DNA of 64,000 nucleotides from Halobaculum litoreum (GCF_030127125.1 NZ_CP126157.1:124001-188000); one strand, 5' to 3'. Shown: positions 18,415 to 28,801, counted from the stretch's first letter. The notes: a model not told the origin generated them from the sequence alone. Numbers and translations are program-made.

Positions 18415-20463
18415 TCACCGGACGACCGAATCCGTCACCCGACGGCCGTCCACCTCGATCTCGAACCCGCCGTCGGCGCCGACGACGGTGACCGACAGCA
18501 GCTCCCCGGTGAACTCGAAGACGTCGCCCGCGTTGTCGCCGGTCGTGCCCTTGATGACCGCGACGCCGCCGCGCGACCGCACTTGATCGCCGTCGTCGGC
18601 GGCGTTGTCGTCCGATTCGGACTTCTCGGCCTCCCCGTCGACCACGGCAGTGTAGCCGAACTGGTTGTCCGCGGTCGAGAGGATCGCCAACAGACTCCCG
18701 TCGCCTTCGATGGCGGTGCCGGAGGCGTACCCCTCCAGCGGGCCGTCGCCGCCGGGGAGCGGGGAGACGATCTCGTCGATCGGGGTCAGCCGTTCGTCGA
18801 GGTAGCAGTTCACCGCCGTGTCGTCGTCGAACGTGTCCACGTCGAGCAGGCGGACCCGACCGTCGACGAGGTAGCGGTCGCCGCGGAAGGCGAAGGGGCC
18901 AGCGTCGTCGGCCATCGGGCCCGTGTCGTCGGTGACGCGGAGGTAGCCGCCGGAGGTCTCGACCGGGAGATCGAGGGTGTCGCCGACGAAGACGCCGCCA
19001 AAGCGGTCCGGCTCGAGCGTGCCGTCGACGGTCACGGTGTAGTCGACGGGTCCGTTCGCGGTGATCGTCAGCGAGTGGTCGTCGACGTCGCGGAACCGCC
19101 GGACGCGGCCGACGGTCGTGTTCCTGCCGTCGAGGTAGACGTTGTAGTCGGTGCGCGAGGAGCGCGGGTCGACGTCGAACTCCTCGACGGCGCCGCTGAA
19201 CACGAAGCGGTCGCCGCGGAAGTTCGTCGGCCCCGCGTTCTCTGCGCGCGGCCCGGTGTCGTTCGCGTACGAGAACACCCCGTCGGCGATTTCCTCCGGG
19301 TCGTCGTTGTCGTCGGCCGCGAAGTCGCCGCCGTACCGGTCGGGCTCGACCGTGCCCTCGACGGCCAGCGTGTACTCGATAGGTCCGTTCGCCGTGATCA
19401 TGACCGTCCGACGGCGGCCGGTCCCGCCGTCGGGGTCGTCCCCACAGTCGGCGTCGTCGGGGATGTCGAGCGTGGTGGTGTCCCGCTCCAGGCCCAACTC
19501 GGGGTCGGCGACGGTGACGGTGAGCTCGCGGCGCTCGCCCGCGCCGGCGTCGGTGTCGTAGCGGAGGACGTACGCGGTCGTCACCAACTCCCTGATCCGG
19601 CGGAGGACCTCACTGAAGCTCCCGCCACGGATGTCGATCCACAGCCCGTCCACCCGGTCGGCGAGCACCCTGATGCTCGAGGTGGGGTCGCTCTGGTCGG
19701 GGGAGACGGCGACGAAGGCGACGCCGCTCTCGCGGACCCGCCGCGCGACGTCGTCGATCGTCAGGTCCGACACGCCCGAGACGTCCCCGTCGTAATGGGC
19801 GAGCGCGTCGGTGATCACGACGACGACCTTCTGTGCGGCGGGGCGGAAGTCGAGATCGAGCGTCCGTGCGATCCCGTCGAAACTGTTCTCGCGACGGGGA
19901 CTGGTGCCGCCCCCGCCGGGTCGGAGGCGGTCGACAGCCGTGCCGAACGCGGCGGTGTCGGCGGTGAGGTCGCGTTCCACGCGGACCCGCTCGCGGAAGG
20001 ACACGAGCCCGTAGCGCGCGTCGATCCCGGCGTCCTCGATCGCGTCGGTGAGGTCGCGCACCTCGCGTTGCATCCGGACGATCTCGTCCTCCATGCTGCC
20101 GCTGTTGTCGAAGGCGAACGCGATGTCGGCCGCCGAACTGGTGAAGCCGAACTCCTCGATGGGCTGCTCGACGCCGTCCTCGATGACGGTGAACTGGTCG
20201 ACGTCGAGTTCCCCACTCCGCCCCGGATCGCTGTTGACGGCGACGTTCACGAGGACCGACGGACAGTCGGTCGGGTCCACGCTGAGAATGTCGAGGTACG
20301 GGGTTTGCCGACCGCCCCGAACGCGCCGCACGAACGGGACCGTCCCGACACCGAGCGCCGCCGTCTTGAGCGTCGCCCGTCGCCCGAGCGCGAGCCATTC
20401 GTCCGGGTCGTGCCCCCGCAGCCGCCGGTCCCGACCGTCCGCATCGGAGGATGGGGAGTTCAT
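18415..20463 (-). CDS. Tat-exported von Willebrand factor A domain protein with C-terminal repeats
   Basis: This 682-residue protein starts at MNSPSSDADG. A twin-arginine signal (GRRATLKTAALGVGTVPF, about 28-45) suggests folded export. The von Willebrand A domain carries the metal site DNSGSM and KVVVVITDALAHYDGD. Two long repeats follow, each with ITANGP..Y, EPDR(Y/F)GG, DDTGP and FRGDR, and a third diverged copy closes the protein (GYTAVVDGEAEKSE to EFTGELLSVTVVG). The repeats look like beta-sandwich units. It probably acts at the cell surface in adhesion or protein interaction, with no enzymatic residues seen. Confidence 0.75.
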   Translation of the reverse strand: MNSPSSDADGRDRRLRGHDPDEWLALGRRATLKTAALGVGTVPFVRRVRGGRQTPYLDILSVDPTDCPSVLVNVAVNSDPGRSGELDVDQFTVIEDGVEQPIEEFGFTSSAADIAFAFDNSGSMEDEIVRMQREVRDLTDAIEDAGIDARYGLVSFRERVRVERDLTADTAAFGTAVDRLRPGGGGTSPRRENSFDGIARTLDLDFRPAAQKVVVVITDALAHYDGDVSGVSDLTIDDVARRVRESGVAFVAVSPDQSDPTSSIRVLADRVDGLWIDIRGGSFSEVLRRIRELVTTAYVLRYDTDAGAGERRELTVTVADPELGLERDTTTLDIPDDADCGDDPDGGTGRRRTVMITANGPIEYTLAVEGTVEPDRYGGDFAADDNDDPEEIADGVFSYANDTGPRAENAGPTNFRGDRFVFSGAVEEFDVDPRSSRTDYNVYLDGRNTTVGRVRRFRDVDDHSLTITANGPVDYTVTVDGTLEPDRFGGVFVGDTLDLPVETSGGYLRVTDDTGPMADDAGPFAFRGDRYLVDGRVRLLDVDTFDDDTAVNCYLDERLTPIDEIVSPLPGGDGPLEGYASGTAIEGDGSLLAILSTADNQFGYTAVVDGEAEKSESDDNAADDGDQVRSRGGVAVIKGTTGDNAGDVFEFTGELLSVTVVGADGGFEIEVDGRRVTDSVVR

Positions 20464-20702
20464 GTCTATTCTGCAACTGTTCTCCGAACTGCGGCAAATT
20501 CGTACTTGCAGGTCGTCGGTCGGTCGGGATCCCGATTCACGCCACCAGATTGCGCGTTTCGATATTTCACGCCACGCGTGGGGGTATTTCAGTCGGCTCG
20601 GGGTGCGGCCCCCGCCCGGGACCACCGGGGCGTCCTCGTGGGCAATCGAGAGCTGGTCGTCGCGTCCATCGGTGTTATGTCTCCGGTCGAACACACACGA
20701 CT

Positions 20703-21497
20703 GTGCGCCCTCGTATCCCCGCTACGGAAGCCCTCCCCGTCGCGACCGCGGTGACGGCCGCCGGTGTCCTCGGCGTATTGCAGCCGCTGGTGTGGCCGTC
20801 CGCACCCGGCGGCGGCATCGCGCTCGCCCTGCTTACCGGCGTCGTCGCGTGGGTCCTCGCCGGGCAGGTGCCCGCGCAGTTGGAGACCGCCGTCGCACGA
20901 AAAGCCGACCTCGTGCTCGGACTCGTCATCGCAGCCCCGGCCACCGCAGTCGTCGTGGCGGCGGCGACGGGCCGGTTCGGACTCGCGCGGGCGACCGTCG
21001 TCCGGGCGCTCGTCGCGCTCGGCACCGCGATCGTTCCGGTGATCGTGGGGACGGGCTCCCGAGCCCAACAGCGTGTGCGGACGGAAGCAGCGCACGCGAC
21101 CGCCGAGGCGAGGCTGGTCTATCGGTGGCACGGGCTCGCGATCCCCGTCGGCGTCGTGCCGGTGTTCGTCGTCGTTTCGGCGGCGTTGGGGGAGGTGAGC
21201 GTCGGGGGCGCGGTCGGGATCGGGATCGGGATGGTCATCGCGGCGCGGTTCGGCGGCGACCACACGCAGGAACTGACCGTCGTCGACTCGGCCGTCGTGT
21301 TCGATAAAGAGCGGTCGCTCGGCGCCACGTACGTCCCGTGGTCCCGGCTCTCCGTCGCGGTTCGTGACGACACAGTCCGACTGCGGCGGCGATACTACGT
21401 CCACAGCGAGTACCGCGTGTCGTGTGCCGATTCGGCGGCAGCCGAGGAGCTGGCCCGGACCATCGACCACACGCGCCAGCCCCGGAGCCACCATTGA
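20703..21497 (+). CDS. Hypothetical membrane protein
   Basis: This 264-residue protein starts at a GTG (RPRIPATEALPVATAV), since no ATG lies between the upstream stop and the first helix. Hydrophobic segments include GGGIALALLTGVVAWVLAG, LVLGLVIAAPATAVVVAAAT, VPVIVG and AIPVGVVPVFVVVSA, followed by a soluble C-terminal part (LTVVDSAVVFDKERSLGATYVPW). The last part may be a PH-like fold. It is probably co-oriented with the next membrane gene. Its function is unknown. Confidence 0.6.
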   Translation: MRPRIPATEALPVATAVTAAGVLGVLQPLVWPSAPGGGIALALLTGVVAWVLAGQVPAQLETAVARKADLVLGLVIAAPATAVVVAAATGRFGLARATVVRALVALGTAIVPVIVGTGSRAQQRVRTEAAHATAEARLVYRWHGLAIPVGVVPVFVVVSAALGEVSVGGAVGIGIGMVIAARFGGDHTQELTVVDSAVVFDKERSLGATYVPWSRLSVAVRDDTVRLRRRYYVHSEYRVSCADSAAAEELARTIDHTRQPRSHH

Positions 21498-21582
21498 TCG
21501 ACCGTCTCCGGGGGCCGGTGAGTGCCGCTCGGTCGTCCGTCAGTGGACGGATCGCCCGTCTCGATACCGAGGAGCCGTTGCG

Positions 21583-22023
21583 ATGACCCGGTCCCTCATC
21601 CGCCGTGACCTCGCCGAGGCGGCCGCACTCCTCGTCGTCTGTGTGTTCCTCGGGGTAGCGGTCACCGTTCTCGGGTACGCGGGCGTCCGGGAGGCCCTCC
21701 TCGGCGGTGCCACGGTCGGACTGTTCGCGGCCCGGATCCGACTCCAGTTCGTCGCGGAACGAACCGACACCGGTATCGTTCGCCGACGGACCAGGGCCGG
21801 CGAATCGGTCGCGAAAGCCCTGAACGGGATCGAGTACCCCGCCGTGTACGACCGATACCTCGCGGTCCTGTGCCTCTGTGTCGCCGCCGGTGCGATAGTT
21901 GCCATCCCCGTCGTCGAACCGAGCCCCCGGGTGACCATCTACCTCGTCGTCACGGCCGTCGTGGGGTTCGTCTCGGCGGGGGCAGCCTACGGCCTCGCGT
22001 CCATCCGGGCAGGGAAAGCGTGA
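21583..22023 (+). CDS. Hypothetical four-helix membrane protein
   Basis: This 146-residue protein starts at MTRSLIRRDLAEAAALL. Four hydrophobic stretches are present (LLVVCVFLGVAVTVLGY, LLGGATVGLFAA, YLAVLCLCVAAGAIVAIPVV and YLVVTAVVGFVSAGAAYGL). It lies 85 bases after the previous membrane gene on the same strand. No family is recognised. Confidence 0.6.
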   Translation: MTRSLIRRDLAEAAALLVVCVFLGVAVTVLGYAGVREALLGGATVGLFAARIRLQFVAERTDTGIVRRRTRAGESVAKALNGIEYPAVYDRYLAVLCLCVAAGAIVAIPVVEPSPRVTIYLVVTAVVGFVSAGAAYGLASIRAGKA

Positions 22024-22134
22024 CGGCGGTCGGGTGTGTCGCGGGCGTCGAGCGGTTCGACGCACGCGTCCGGGTCGAACCGTTCTCCGAGAACAGGTAG
22101 TAGCTCGTGGTGAGTGGTCGACCGGGATACCGAG

Positions 22135-23371
22135 CTATTCGCTCGGTGCGATACGGTAGATCGGCGCCTCGTCGGCGTCGACCGCCACGTAGAGGTGTCC
22201 CGAAACCGGCGACATCGTCACGTCGCGGAGCCGCTGGCCGCGGTCCAACAGCGGCGTCACCTCCGTCACCTCTCGGCCGTCGACCGTGAAGTGCGCGAGG
22301 TACTGCTTCGCGGTGCCGGCGACGAACAGGTCGCCCTGCCAGTCGGGGAACGCGTCCCCGTCGTAGAAGGTGGTGCCGCTCGGCGGGAACCCCCCGCTCC
22401 CGCAGGGCCACCCGTAGACGGGCGCGATCACGTCGTCGCGTTCCTCGTGCGGGACGCCGACCGCATCGTCGCTGCCGTACGCACAGGAGTTGTCCGCAAC
22501 GGGCCAGCCGTAGTTCCCGCCCGCCTCGAGGACGTTGATCTCGTCGCCGTCGCGCTCGCCGTACTCCGTCTCCCACACCGCGCCGGTCTCGGGGTGGACC
22601 GTCAGTCCCTGCGGATTCCGATTGCCGTATGTGAACACCGCGTCCGAGGCGTCCGAGTCGTCGACGAACGGGTTCGACTCGGGGATCGACCCGTCGTCGG
22701 CGAGGCGCAACACCGACCCGAGGTCGTTGTCCAACTGTTGTGCGACGTGGTCCGGGCCGAAGTTCTTGAACTGTCGGTCGCCGACGCTGACGTACAGGTA
22801 CCCCTCGGGGTCGAACACCGCTCGGGAGCCGAAGTGGCCCGTCGACTCGACGAACGGGCGAGCGGTGTAGATCGGTTCGAACTCCGCGAGGCGACCTTCG
22901 TCGCGCTCCAGCCGGCCGCGACCGACGCGCGTCGTCGATCCGCCGTCCCCCGCGACCGAGTAGGTGAGGTAGACGAACCGGTTCGTGTCGAACTCCGGGT
23001 GGAGGGTCACGTCCAGCAAGCCGCCCTGGCCCCGAGCGTACACGTCCGGAACGCCCGCCAACTCCGTTCGGTCGTCGCCATCGAGGTCCGCCAGCAGGAG
23101 CTCGCCGTCCTGCTCGGTCACCAGCAACCCGGACTCGTCGGGGAGGAACGCGAGCCCCCACGGACTCTCGACGTCGGTCACCGCTTCGGTGATCTCGACG
23201 TCGGGAGCTGCGGCCGACCCGTCCCCGGAGTCGCCCCGACCGCCCCCCGTCGAATCGCCCGCGCCGGGTGATCCGGCCGCCCCCCCCGAACCTACCGGTA
23301 CAGCCCGCTACCGATCCGGCGAGACCGACGGCTGCGAGCAGTCGGCGTCGAGACAGGTGATCGTCGCCCAT
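22135..23371 (-). pseudogene. PQQ-type glucose/sorbosone dehydrogenase with signal peptide out of frame
   Basis: The body (348 codons from about 23181) is a six-bladed propeller of the glucose/sorbosone dehydrogenase family (ESPWGLAFLPDESGLLVTE, YLYVSVGDRQFKNFGPDH, NRNPQGLTVHPETG, YGWPVADN). A perfect Tat lipoprotein signal (LSRRRLLAAVGLAGSVAGC, ATG at 23371) lies in another frame just upstream. The two frames meet at a run of eight G (23280-23287 as C on the plus strand). Removing one G joins signal, linker and propeller into one protein. It is either a sequencing error, a recent mutation, or a phase-variable tract. If intact it would oxidise sugars outside the membrane. Confidence 0.75.
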
Positions 23372-23494
23372 GTCCGACAACTAGCACTACGAGCGTATGA
23401 GCGTGTGGTCCGTTGCTACCGGGGAGAAACCTGTCGGTGAGGTCTCTTCCCGTCGAGGGGTCGGGAGTTCATCGTCGAGTCGTCGAAGAACCCA

Positions 23495-25699
23495 TCACGC
23501 CGCGATGTCCGCACGGCGCAGGAGCTGGGCGTTGAGCGCGACGATGACCGTACTCGCCGACATGAGCACGGCACCCACCGCGGGCGAGAGCAGGACACCG
23601 ACCGGGGCGAGGATGCCGGCAGCGAGCGGGAGGGCGAAGACGTTGTAGCCGGCGGCCCACACGAGGTTCTCCTGCATCTTCCGGTAGCTCTTCCGGCTGA
23701 GCCGGACGAGACTCACGACATCGCGGGGGTCGTTCTCGACCAACACGACGTCGGCGGACTCGACGGCCACGTCGGTGCCCGACCCGATGGCGATACCGAC
23801 GTCCGCACGCGTCAGCGCGGGCGCGTCGTTCACACCGTCCCCGACCATCGCGACCAGGCGGTCTTGCTCCTGTAACTCGACGATCGTCTCGTCTTTGTCC
23901 TCGGGGAGCACTTCGGCGAAGTAGGTGTCGATGCCGAGTGTTTCGGCCACCGCACGCGCGACGTCCTCGGAGTCGCCGGTCAACATGGCCACCTCGACGC
24001 CCATCGCGTGGAGCGCGTCGATCGCCTCGCGGCTCTCGTCGCGAATCACGTCCGCGAGCGCGACGGCGCCGACCGCTTCGTTCTCGCGTACCAGGTAGAC
24101 GACTCCTTGTCCCCGGGAGCCGGCCTCGTCCGCGAACGCAGCGAGGGTAGCGTCGAGGTCGACGTCGAGATGCCGCAGGAGGTTCGGTCCGCCGACGTAG
24201 ACCGTGGTCCCCTGTCGTCCGGTGCCGGACTCGCCAGTCCCCGCGGGGAGTTCGGTTTCGACGGTCGCCCGCACGCCGCGCCCTTCGAGCGCCTCGAATC
24301 GCCGTGTCCCGGGGACCGAGAGATCACGCTCGCGGGCCGCCTCGCGGATCGCCGCGGCGATCATGTGCTCGGAGTCGCCTTCGGCCGCGGCCATGAGCGC
24401 GAGTACGTCGTCCCGGTCCCAGCCGTCCGTCGTCGCGACGTCGACGACGCCCTGTTCGCCTTCGGTGAGCGTCCCGGTCTTGTCGAACACGATCGTATCG
24501 AGGTTGCGGGCCTCCTCCATCGCGATCCGGTCGCGGACGAGGATGCCGTTCCGGGCTGCCATCGAGGTGTTGATCGCGACGACGAGCGGGACGGCGAGTC
24601 CGAGCGCGTGCGGACAGGCGATCACCAGTACCGTGACGACTCGCTCGACCACCGACAGCCCGAGCCCTTCGACGAGTCCCCACGCGACCGCCGTCACCGC
24701 CGCGACGCCGAGCGCCGCGTAGAAGAGCCAGCCCGCCGCCCGGTCGGCGAGTACCTGCGTCCGTGATTTGCTCCGCTGGGCATCCTCGACGAGCCGCATG
24801 ATCCCCGAGAGCGTGGTCTCGTCGCCGGTGGCAGTGACCCGCACCCGGAGGCTGCCGCTCCGATTCGTCGTCCCACCGATCACCTCGTCGCCCGGCGTCT
24901 TCTCGACGGGTCTCGACTCGCCGGTGACCATCGCCTCGTCGACGTCCGACGCTCCCGTCTCGACGACGCCGTCGGCGGGGACGTTCGAGCCGGGGCGGAC
25001 GAGCACCAGATCGCCCTCGGAGAGGTCGTCGACTGGAACCGTCCGGGGCTCACCGGACTCGGTGATTCGCTCCGCGGTCGCGGGCAGCAACTCGGCGAGT
25101 TCGTCGAGCGCCCCCGAGGCCCGGCGGACGCTCCGCATCTCGATCCAGTGACCGAGCAGGAAGATGACCACCAGCGTGACCAGTTCCCAGAAGAACGGCT
25201 CCCCGATGTCGAACGCGACGGCGGCGACACTGTAGCCGAACGCGACGGTGATCGCCAGCGAGATCAACAGCATCATCCCGGGTTCGCGGTTTCGGGCCTC
25301 GACCGCGCCCATCCGAAGGAAGGGGATGCCGCCGTACGCGAAGACGACCACGCCGAGCACGGGGCCGACGAACTCGCTTCCGGGGAACTCGACGGCCGCG
25401 TAACCGAACCACTCCTGCAGCATCGAACTGTAGTAGAGGACGGGCACCGAGAGCAGGAAGCAGACGACGAACCGCCGTTTGAACAGTTGCTCGTGCCCTG
25501 AGTGGTCGACCATGCCGCCGTGATCGTGTTCACCGCCACCGCCGTGGTGGCCGTGAGCCGGGCGTGTCGTGTCCCTCTCGGCGTCGGCTCGATACCGCTC
25601 GCAGACGCGACAGGACGGACACTCGCCGTCGGTCGGCGTCTCGCGCTGTGACAGCGGAGACGGCGCCTGTTCGTCGTGATGGTCGTGCTGTTCGGGCAT
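23495..25699 (-). CDS. Copper-translocating P1B-type ATPase (CopB-like)
   Basis: This 734-residue protein has a His-rich N-terminus ([20 protein letters not shown]), the transmembrane CPH motif ([16 protein letters not shown]), phosphorylation site DKTGTLTEG, actuator [10 protein letters not shown], and hinge [15 protein letters not shown] together with the His-rich N-terminus marks the P1B-3 subgroup, which exports copper (Cu+/Cu2+) in CopB-like pumps. A CxxC pair (CPSCRVC) precedes the His-rich part. It should reside in the cytoplasmic membrane. No metal regulator or chaperone gene is adjacent. The subgroup call is from motif knowledge. Confidence 0.9.
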   Translation of the reverse strand: MPEQHDHHDEQAPSPLSQRETPTDGECPSCRVCERYRADAERDTTRPAHGHHGGGGEHDHGGMVDHSGHEQLFKRRFVVCFLLSVPVLYYSSMLQEWFGYAAVEFPGSEFVGPVLGVVVFAYGGIPFLRMGAVEARNREPGMMLLISLAITVAFGYSVAAVAFDIGEPFFWELVTLVVIFLLGHWIEMRSVRRASGALDELAELLPATAERITESGEPRTVPVDDLSEGDLVLVRPGSNVPADGVVETGASDVDEAMVTGESRPVEKTPGDEVIGGTTNRSGSLRVRVTATGDETTLSGIMRLVEDAQRSKSRTQVLADRAAGWLFYAALGVAAVTAVAWGLVEGLGLSVVERVVTVLVIACPHALGLAVPLVVAINTSMAARNGILVRDRIAMEEARNLDTIVFDKTGTLTEGEQGVVDVATTDGWDRDDVLALMAAAEGDSEHMIAAAIREAARERDLSVPGTRRFEALEGRGVRATVETELPAGTGESGTGRQGTTVYVGGPNLLRHLDVDLDATLAAFADEAGSRGQGVVYLVRENEAVGAVALADVIRDESREAIDALHAMGVEVAMLTGDSEDVARAVAETLGIDTYFAEVLPEDKDETIVELQEQDRLVAMVGDGVNDAPALTRADVGIAIGSGTDVAVESADVVLVENDPRDVVSLVRLSRKSYRKMQENLVWAAGYNVFALPLAAGILAPVGVLLSPAVGAVLMSASTVIVALNAQLLRRADIAA

Positions 25700-26279
25700 C
25701 GGTCAGATCCCCACTCGAAGACGCTCAGGTCGTGTTTCGGACACCGTGGCGGAACGATTTCCGCGGGTAGACGAGACGCGGTGGTCCCGCAGTGCGACAT
25801 CCGTCGCTGGACCGACCGTCCGAATTCCCGGATGCGGAGCGGAGCCGACGCCGAGAGTCGTGGCCACGACGAAATCCCACAACGGGACCGCTTCCCGTCC
25901 GGCCCCACCCCACACTCCACCGCCACTCGGGTGCGCCCGTGCCCGGACACCGGACCTGACGAGAGGTGCCGCGAGCGGCACGATTGCACCGCAGGCGAGG
26001 GGTATCCGAGGGCTCCGCTCACTTGACAGCATATGCTAACACTCAGCTTACCTGACGTAAAATCCCAACAGGATTCCCGGAGATTCGAACCTCGGAGCTG
26101 GCCGACTGCTCACACCCACAGGACACCGTGGTGATCCACTACTACGAGGGAGCACTCGGGCCACGACAGCTCGGAGCGTCCTCCGACCGGACGTTCCGTC
26201 TCCCGTGAGACGAGGGAACACCGGCAGGGAGTTCGACGACGCACACGGCGAACTGAGCCCCCGTATCGACTCCCCGAGG
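25700..26279. other. Intergenic region without a gene
   Basis: Frames here are short and of low-complexity composition. One motif, AGATTCGAACCTCGG (26081-26095 plus strand), resembles a tRNA T-arm on the minus strand, but no tRNA folds around it. Nothing else is seen. Confidence 0.5.
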
Positions 26280-27335
26280 TTACTCGCGAACGAGTGCGAA
26301 GAGCGCACCGCTCGACGCGAAGACGAGGTCGTCGCCGGCGACGACGCTCCCGACGGTACGGTCGGTCTCGAACTCCCAGCGGAGACGCCCGTCGCGACCG
26401 AGCGCGTACACGCGGTTGTCGTTCGACCCGGCGTACACCGAGTCGTCGGCCAGCGCCGGTTCGTACACGGTGGTGTTCCCGTCGGTGAAGGTCCACCGCT
26501 CGGTGCCGTCCCGCTTGTCGACGGCGATCATCCGCCCGGCGTCCGTCCCGTTACAGCCCAGAAACACTCGCTCGTCGCCGACGACCGGTCGCGTCCCCCG
26601 CTTCACCGTGCCCGTGGTGTCGGCACGCCACCGAACGTTCCCGTCCCTCCGGTCCAGTGCGAGCAGTTCGCCCGTTCGGCCGGGATCGTCAGCTGTGGCG
26701 ACGTACACCGTGTCGTCCGCGACGGTCGGGCTGCGTGTCTCCGTCCCGGTGTGGTGTTGCCACACCTGCGCACCGTCCGTGTCGAACGCGGTGACGACGC
26801 CGTCGACACGGTCGGTGTGAACGACCGTCCCGCGTCCGACCGCGGGGCGTGTGAGCCGCGCTCCGATGGTCGGGGCCCGCCAGTCGACCTCGCCACTCCC
26901 GGGGTCGACAGCGATCAGGTCACGGCCGTTCGCGTACACCCGGTCGGGCCCGACAGCGACACCGCTTCGAAGCGACATCGACGTGATCCACTCGCGCTCG
27001 CCGTCCGCCCGGCTCAGTCCTCTGAGCCCGTCACACCCTGCGACGTAGACCAGGTCGTCTCCGATCCCGAGATCGCGTTGCAGACAGCCCCACTCGTCGA
27101 ACTCGTCTTCGTCCCACCCGACCCGCCACTGCGTCCGTCCGTCGGCGGGCGAGCGAGCGTCGAGCTGTCTGTTGCCCATCGCGTACAGGGTTTCGTCGGC
27201 GAGATGCGGGATCCCACCCCTCCGCCGTCGCCAACGGACCCGCTCGGACGACGAGCCGGGCCGTTCGAGACATCCGACCGTGGTACCTACGACCAGACCG
27301 GTCATCGACTGGAGGACGCGACGGCGAGAGACCAT
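26280..27335 (-). CDS. Tat lipoprotein with PQQ-like beta-propeller
   Basis: This 351-residue protein has a twin-arginine lipoprotein signal (SRRRVLQSMTGLVVGTTVGC), so it should be exported folded and anchored by lipid on the Cys at about position 22. The body consists of repeating blades typical of the BamB/PQQ-like family (VYVATADDPGRTGELLALDR, VYAGSNDNRVYALGRDG). Such propellers often serve as scaffolds, and no catalytic residues are apparent. It is one of three similar proteins in the window. Confidence 0.8.
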   Translation of the reverse strand: MVSRRRVLQSMTGLVVGTTVGCLERPGSSSERVRWRRRRGGIPHLADETLYAMGNRQLDARSPADGRTQWRVGWDEDEFDEWGCLQRDLGIGDDLVYVAGCDGLRGLSRADGEREWITSMSLRSGVAVGPDRVYANGRDLIAVDPGSGEVDWRAPTIGARLTRPAVGRGTVVHTDRVDGVVTAFDTDGAQVWQHHTGTETRSPTVADDTVYVATADDPGRTGELLALDRRDGNVRWRADTTGTVKRGTRPVVGDERVFLGCNGTDAGRMIAVDKRDGTERWTFTDGNTTVYEPALADDSVYAGSNDNRVYALGRDGRLRWEFETDRTVGSVVAGDDLVFASSGALFALVRE

Positions 27336-27366
27336 ACGCGGTGTTGGTTACCCCGGGCTGAAATAG

Positions 27367-27447
27367 GAGTCGTTGGCTGTGTTGAAATCCTCAGCTAGTG
27401 ATAGGTTTCACCGGGCCTGCTGAATACAGGGCGCGAGTCGGTCATCG
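27367..27447 (+). repeat. IS-like terminal sequence A (left end) preceded by direct repeat GAGTCGTT
   Basis: GAGTCGTT (27367-27374) is followed by GGCTGTGTTGAAATCC (27375-27390). The sequence inward to about 27447 matches the end at 44190-44260 (reverse strand) through GTGATA, CTGCTG and CAGGGCGCGAGTCGG. The layout resembles an IS6-type end (GGCxCTGTTG start, 8-base duplications), but the family was not verified. Confidence 0.6.
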
Positions 27448-27550
27448 GCGGGTGGACACAGTTTCTACTCGGCAGATGTGACGATACCGATCATTTCCGA
27501 AAATGTCCGAGTAGATCAAAGCACCGGCAAAAATAATAATTTATTTGGGA

Positions 27551-27560
27551 TTTATTTATA
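27551..27560 (+). promoter_or_regulatory. TATA box
   Basis: TTTATTTATA lies 24 bases before the ATG at 27584, giving a leaderless transcript. Confidence 0.6.
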
Positions 27561-27583
27561 TCCTCAGAGACCCATAGTATCTC

Positions 27584-28801
27584 ATGAATCGACGAACGTA
27601 TCTGGGAGCATGCGCTGGGGCGGGTGTCGTGGGGCTAGCCGGCTGTCTCGACGCCGTGGGGAGTCGAGTGGCCCGTACTGAGGCCGCCCCCGCAATCGCC
27701 CAGTGGAGCGACGAGGACTGCAACGACGGCGACGTTTGCGTGCGACCACACATCGTCCGAGCGATCGACGAGGAAATCGACTTGGGCAATCCGATGCTTG
27801 GAACGGTCCAGATACGGGGCTGGCTCGGGGGAACGCAACTTCGAGCCCAGGACTACAATTCTTCGCGGAGCAACAAGCCGTCGAGGGCCCAAGACCCCGA
27901 CTCGGACGGCGACGGGGTGGACGACGGCGACGACGAGACGCGAGCTAACAACCACAACACCACCCGCAGCACCCGCGACAATCCGGTCAGAGGCGAGGGC
28001 GACGGCAGCGACGAGGCCATCGACATGGAGCAGGCGTTCGACTACCTCGACGATGACGACGATGGCGACGGGGTCGTCGTGGCCGAGACGTTTGTGCTTT
28101 CGGTGCCCGCTGTGGACATCCCGGGCGTCAAGGGCTCGTCGATCAACGGCGAGGACCTTGAGGAGGTGGAGAACGCTGTCAGCGAGGGCCTGGCGGGGGC
28201 ACCGACGACCGAGGAGACCGTCCTCCGGGGGCTGACGACGCCGACGCTCGTGCGCCGGTGCTGTAGAAACGACAAGGCGTCCCCGTACCTCTCGCTGAGC
28301 ACTCCGCAGGACGACGACACCCCGATGGCCGGGGCGTGGTCGCAGACGAGTCTCCGCGGCGAGACAAGCGCGCCCGACCAGTCAGAGCCTGTCGTCGGTC
28401 GGGCCGTCGCCACGCTGGACGGTGGCGTGAAGCTCCCGGTGCTGGTGTGGGCCCAGCGCCTCGTCCACGGGGGCGACACCCTGTTCGTCGCTGGCTGGGT
28501 CGTCGACGACGCGCGACTGTACACCAATGCGGCGACGGTGTTGACTGCCTCGGGTCGAACGGACGTCAGGGAGTACACCAGCGAGATGGGGCAGGTGCAC
28601 CCGAGCAGGGAAGGGGGGTTTATAGCCAGCCCCGACGACGGCTTCGACCCCGACGGGGCTGTACTCGAAGCGGCGATGGCCGCGCGTGGATCCGACGGTG
28701 GCGGCGTCGACCACGGCTGGGCGGGACTGTTCATCGTGCCGATGGACGCACCGCTGGTCCACGACCTGCGAATCATCCGCGAGGTCGGCAAAAAGAAGTG
28801 A
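27584..28801 (+). CDS. Tat lipoprotein with DxDxDG calcium-type repeat, function unknown
   Basis: This 405-residue protein begins MNRRTYLGACAGAGVVGLAG-C, a twin-arginine lipobox signal. Around residues 105-125 a DSDGDGVDDGDDET segment resembles thrombospondin type 3 calcium repeats, and another acidic run is LDDDDDGDGVVVA. Two adjacent cysteines (RRCCRN) and a conserved-looking C-terminal domain (LPVLVWAQRLVHGGDTLFVAGW) follow. No known enzyme family is recognised. It lies inside a stretch bounded by IS-like ends, which suggests transfer as cargo. Confidence 0.7.
   Translation: MNRRTYLGACAGAGVVGLAGCLDAVGSRVARTEAAPAIAQWSDEDCNDGDVCVRPHIVRAIDEEIDLGNPMLGTVQIRGWLGGTQLRAQDYNSSRSNKPSRAQDPDSDGDGVDDGDDETRANNHNTTRSTRDNPVRGEGDGSDEAIDMEQAFDYLDDDDDGDGVVVAETFVLSVPAVDIPGVKGSSINGEDLEEVENAVSEGLAGAPTTEETVLRGLTTPTLVRRCCRNDKASPYLSLSTPQDDDTPMAGAWSQTSLRGETSAPDQSEPVVGRAVATLDGGVKLPVLVWAQRLVHGGDTLFVAGWVVDDARLYTNAATVLTASGRTDVREYTSEMGQVHPSREGGFIASPDDGFDPDGAVLEAAMAARGSDGGGVDHGWAGLFIVPMDAPLVHDLRIIREVGKKK

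Noticed and set aside
18583-20754. Long plus-strand frame (723 codons) opposite the von Willebrand A gene.
   Set aside because: It is an antisense shadow; the minus strand encodes a coherent Tat signal, vWA domain and repeats.
26068-26140. Possible tRNA or tRNA 3' fragment on the minus strand (CCGAGGTTCGAATCTCCGGG).
   Set aside because: The T-arm stem has a mismatch and no D-arm, anticodon arm or full acceptor stem can be paired. An attachment-site remnant cannot be excluded but is not supported by a second copy.
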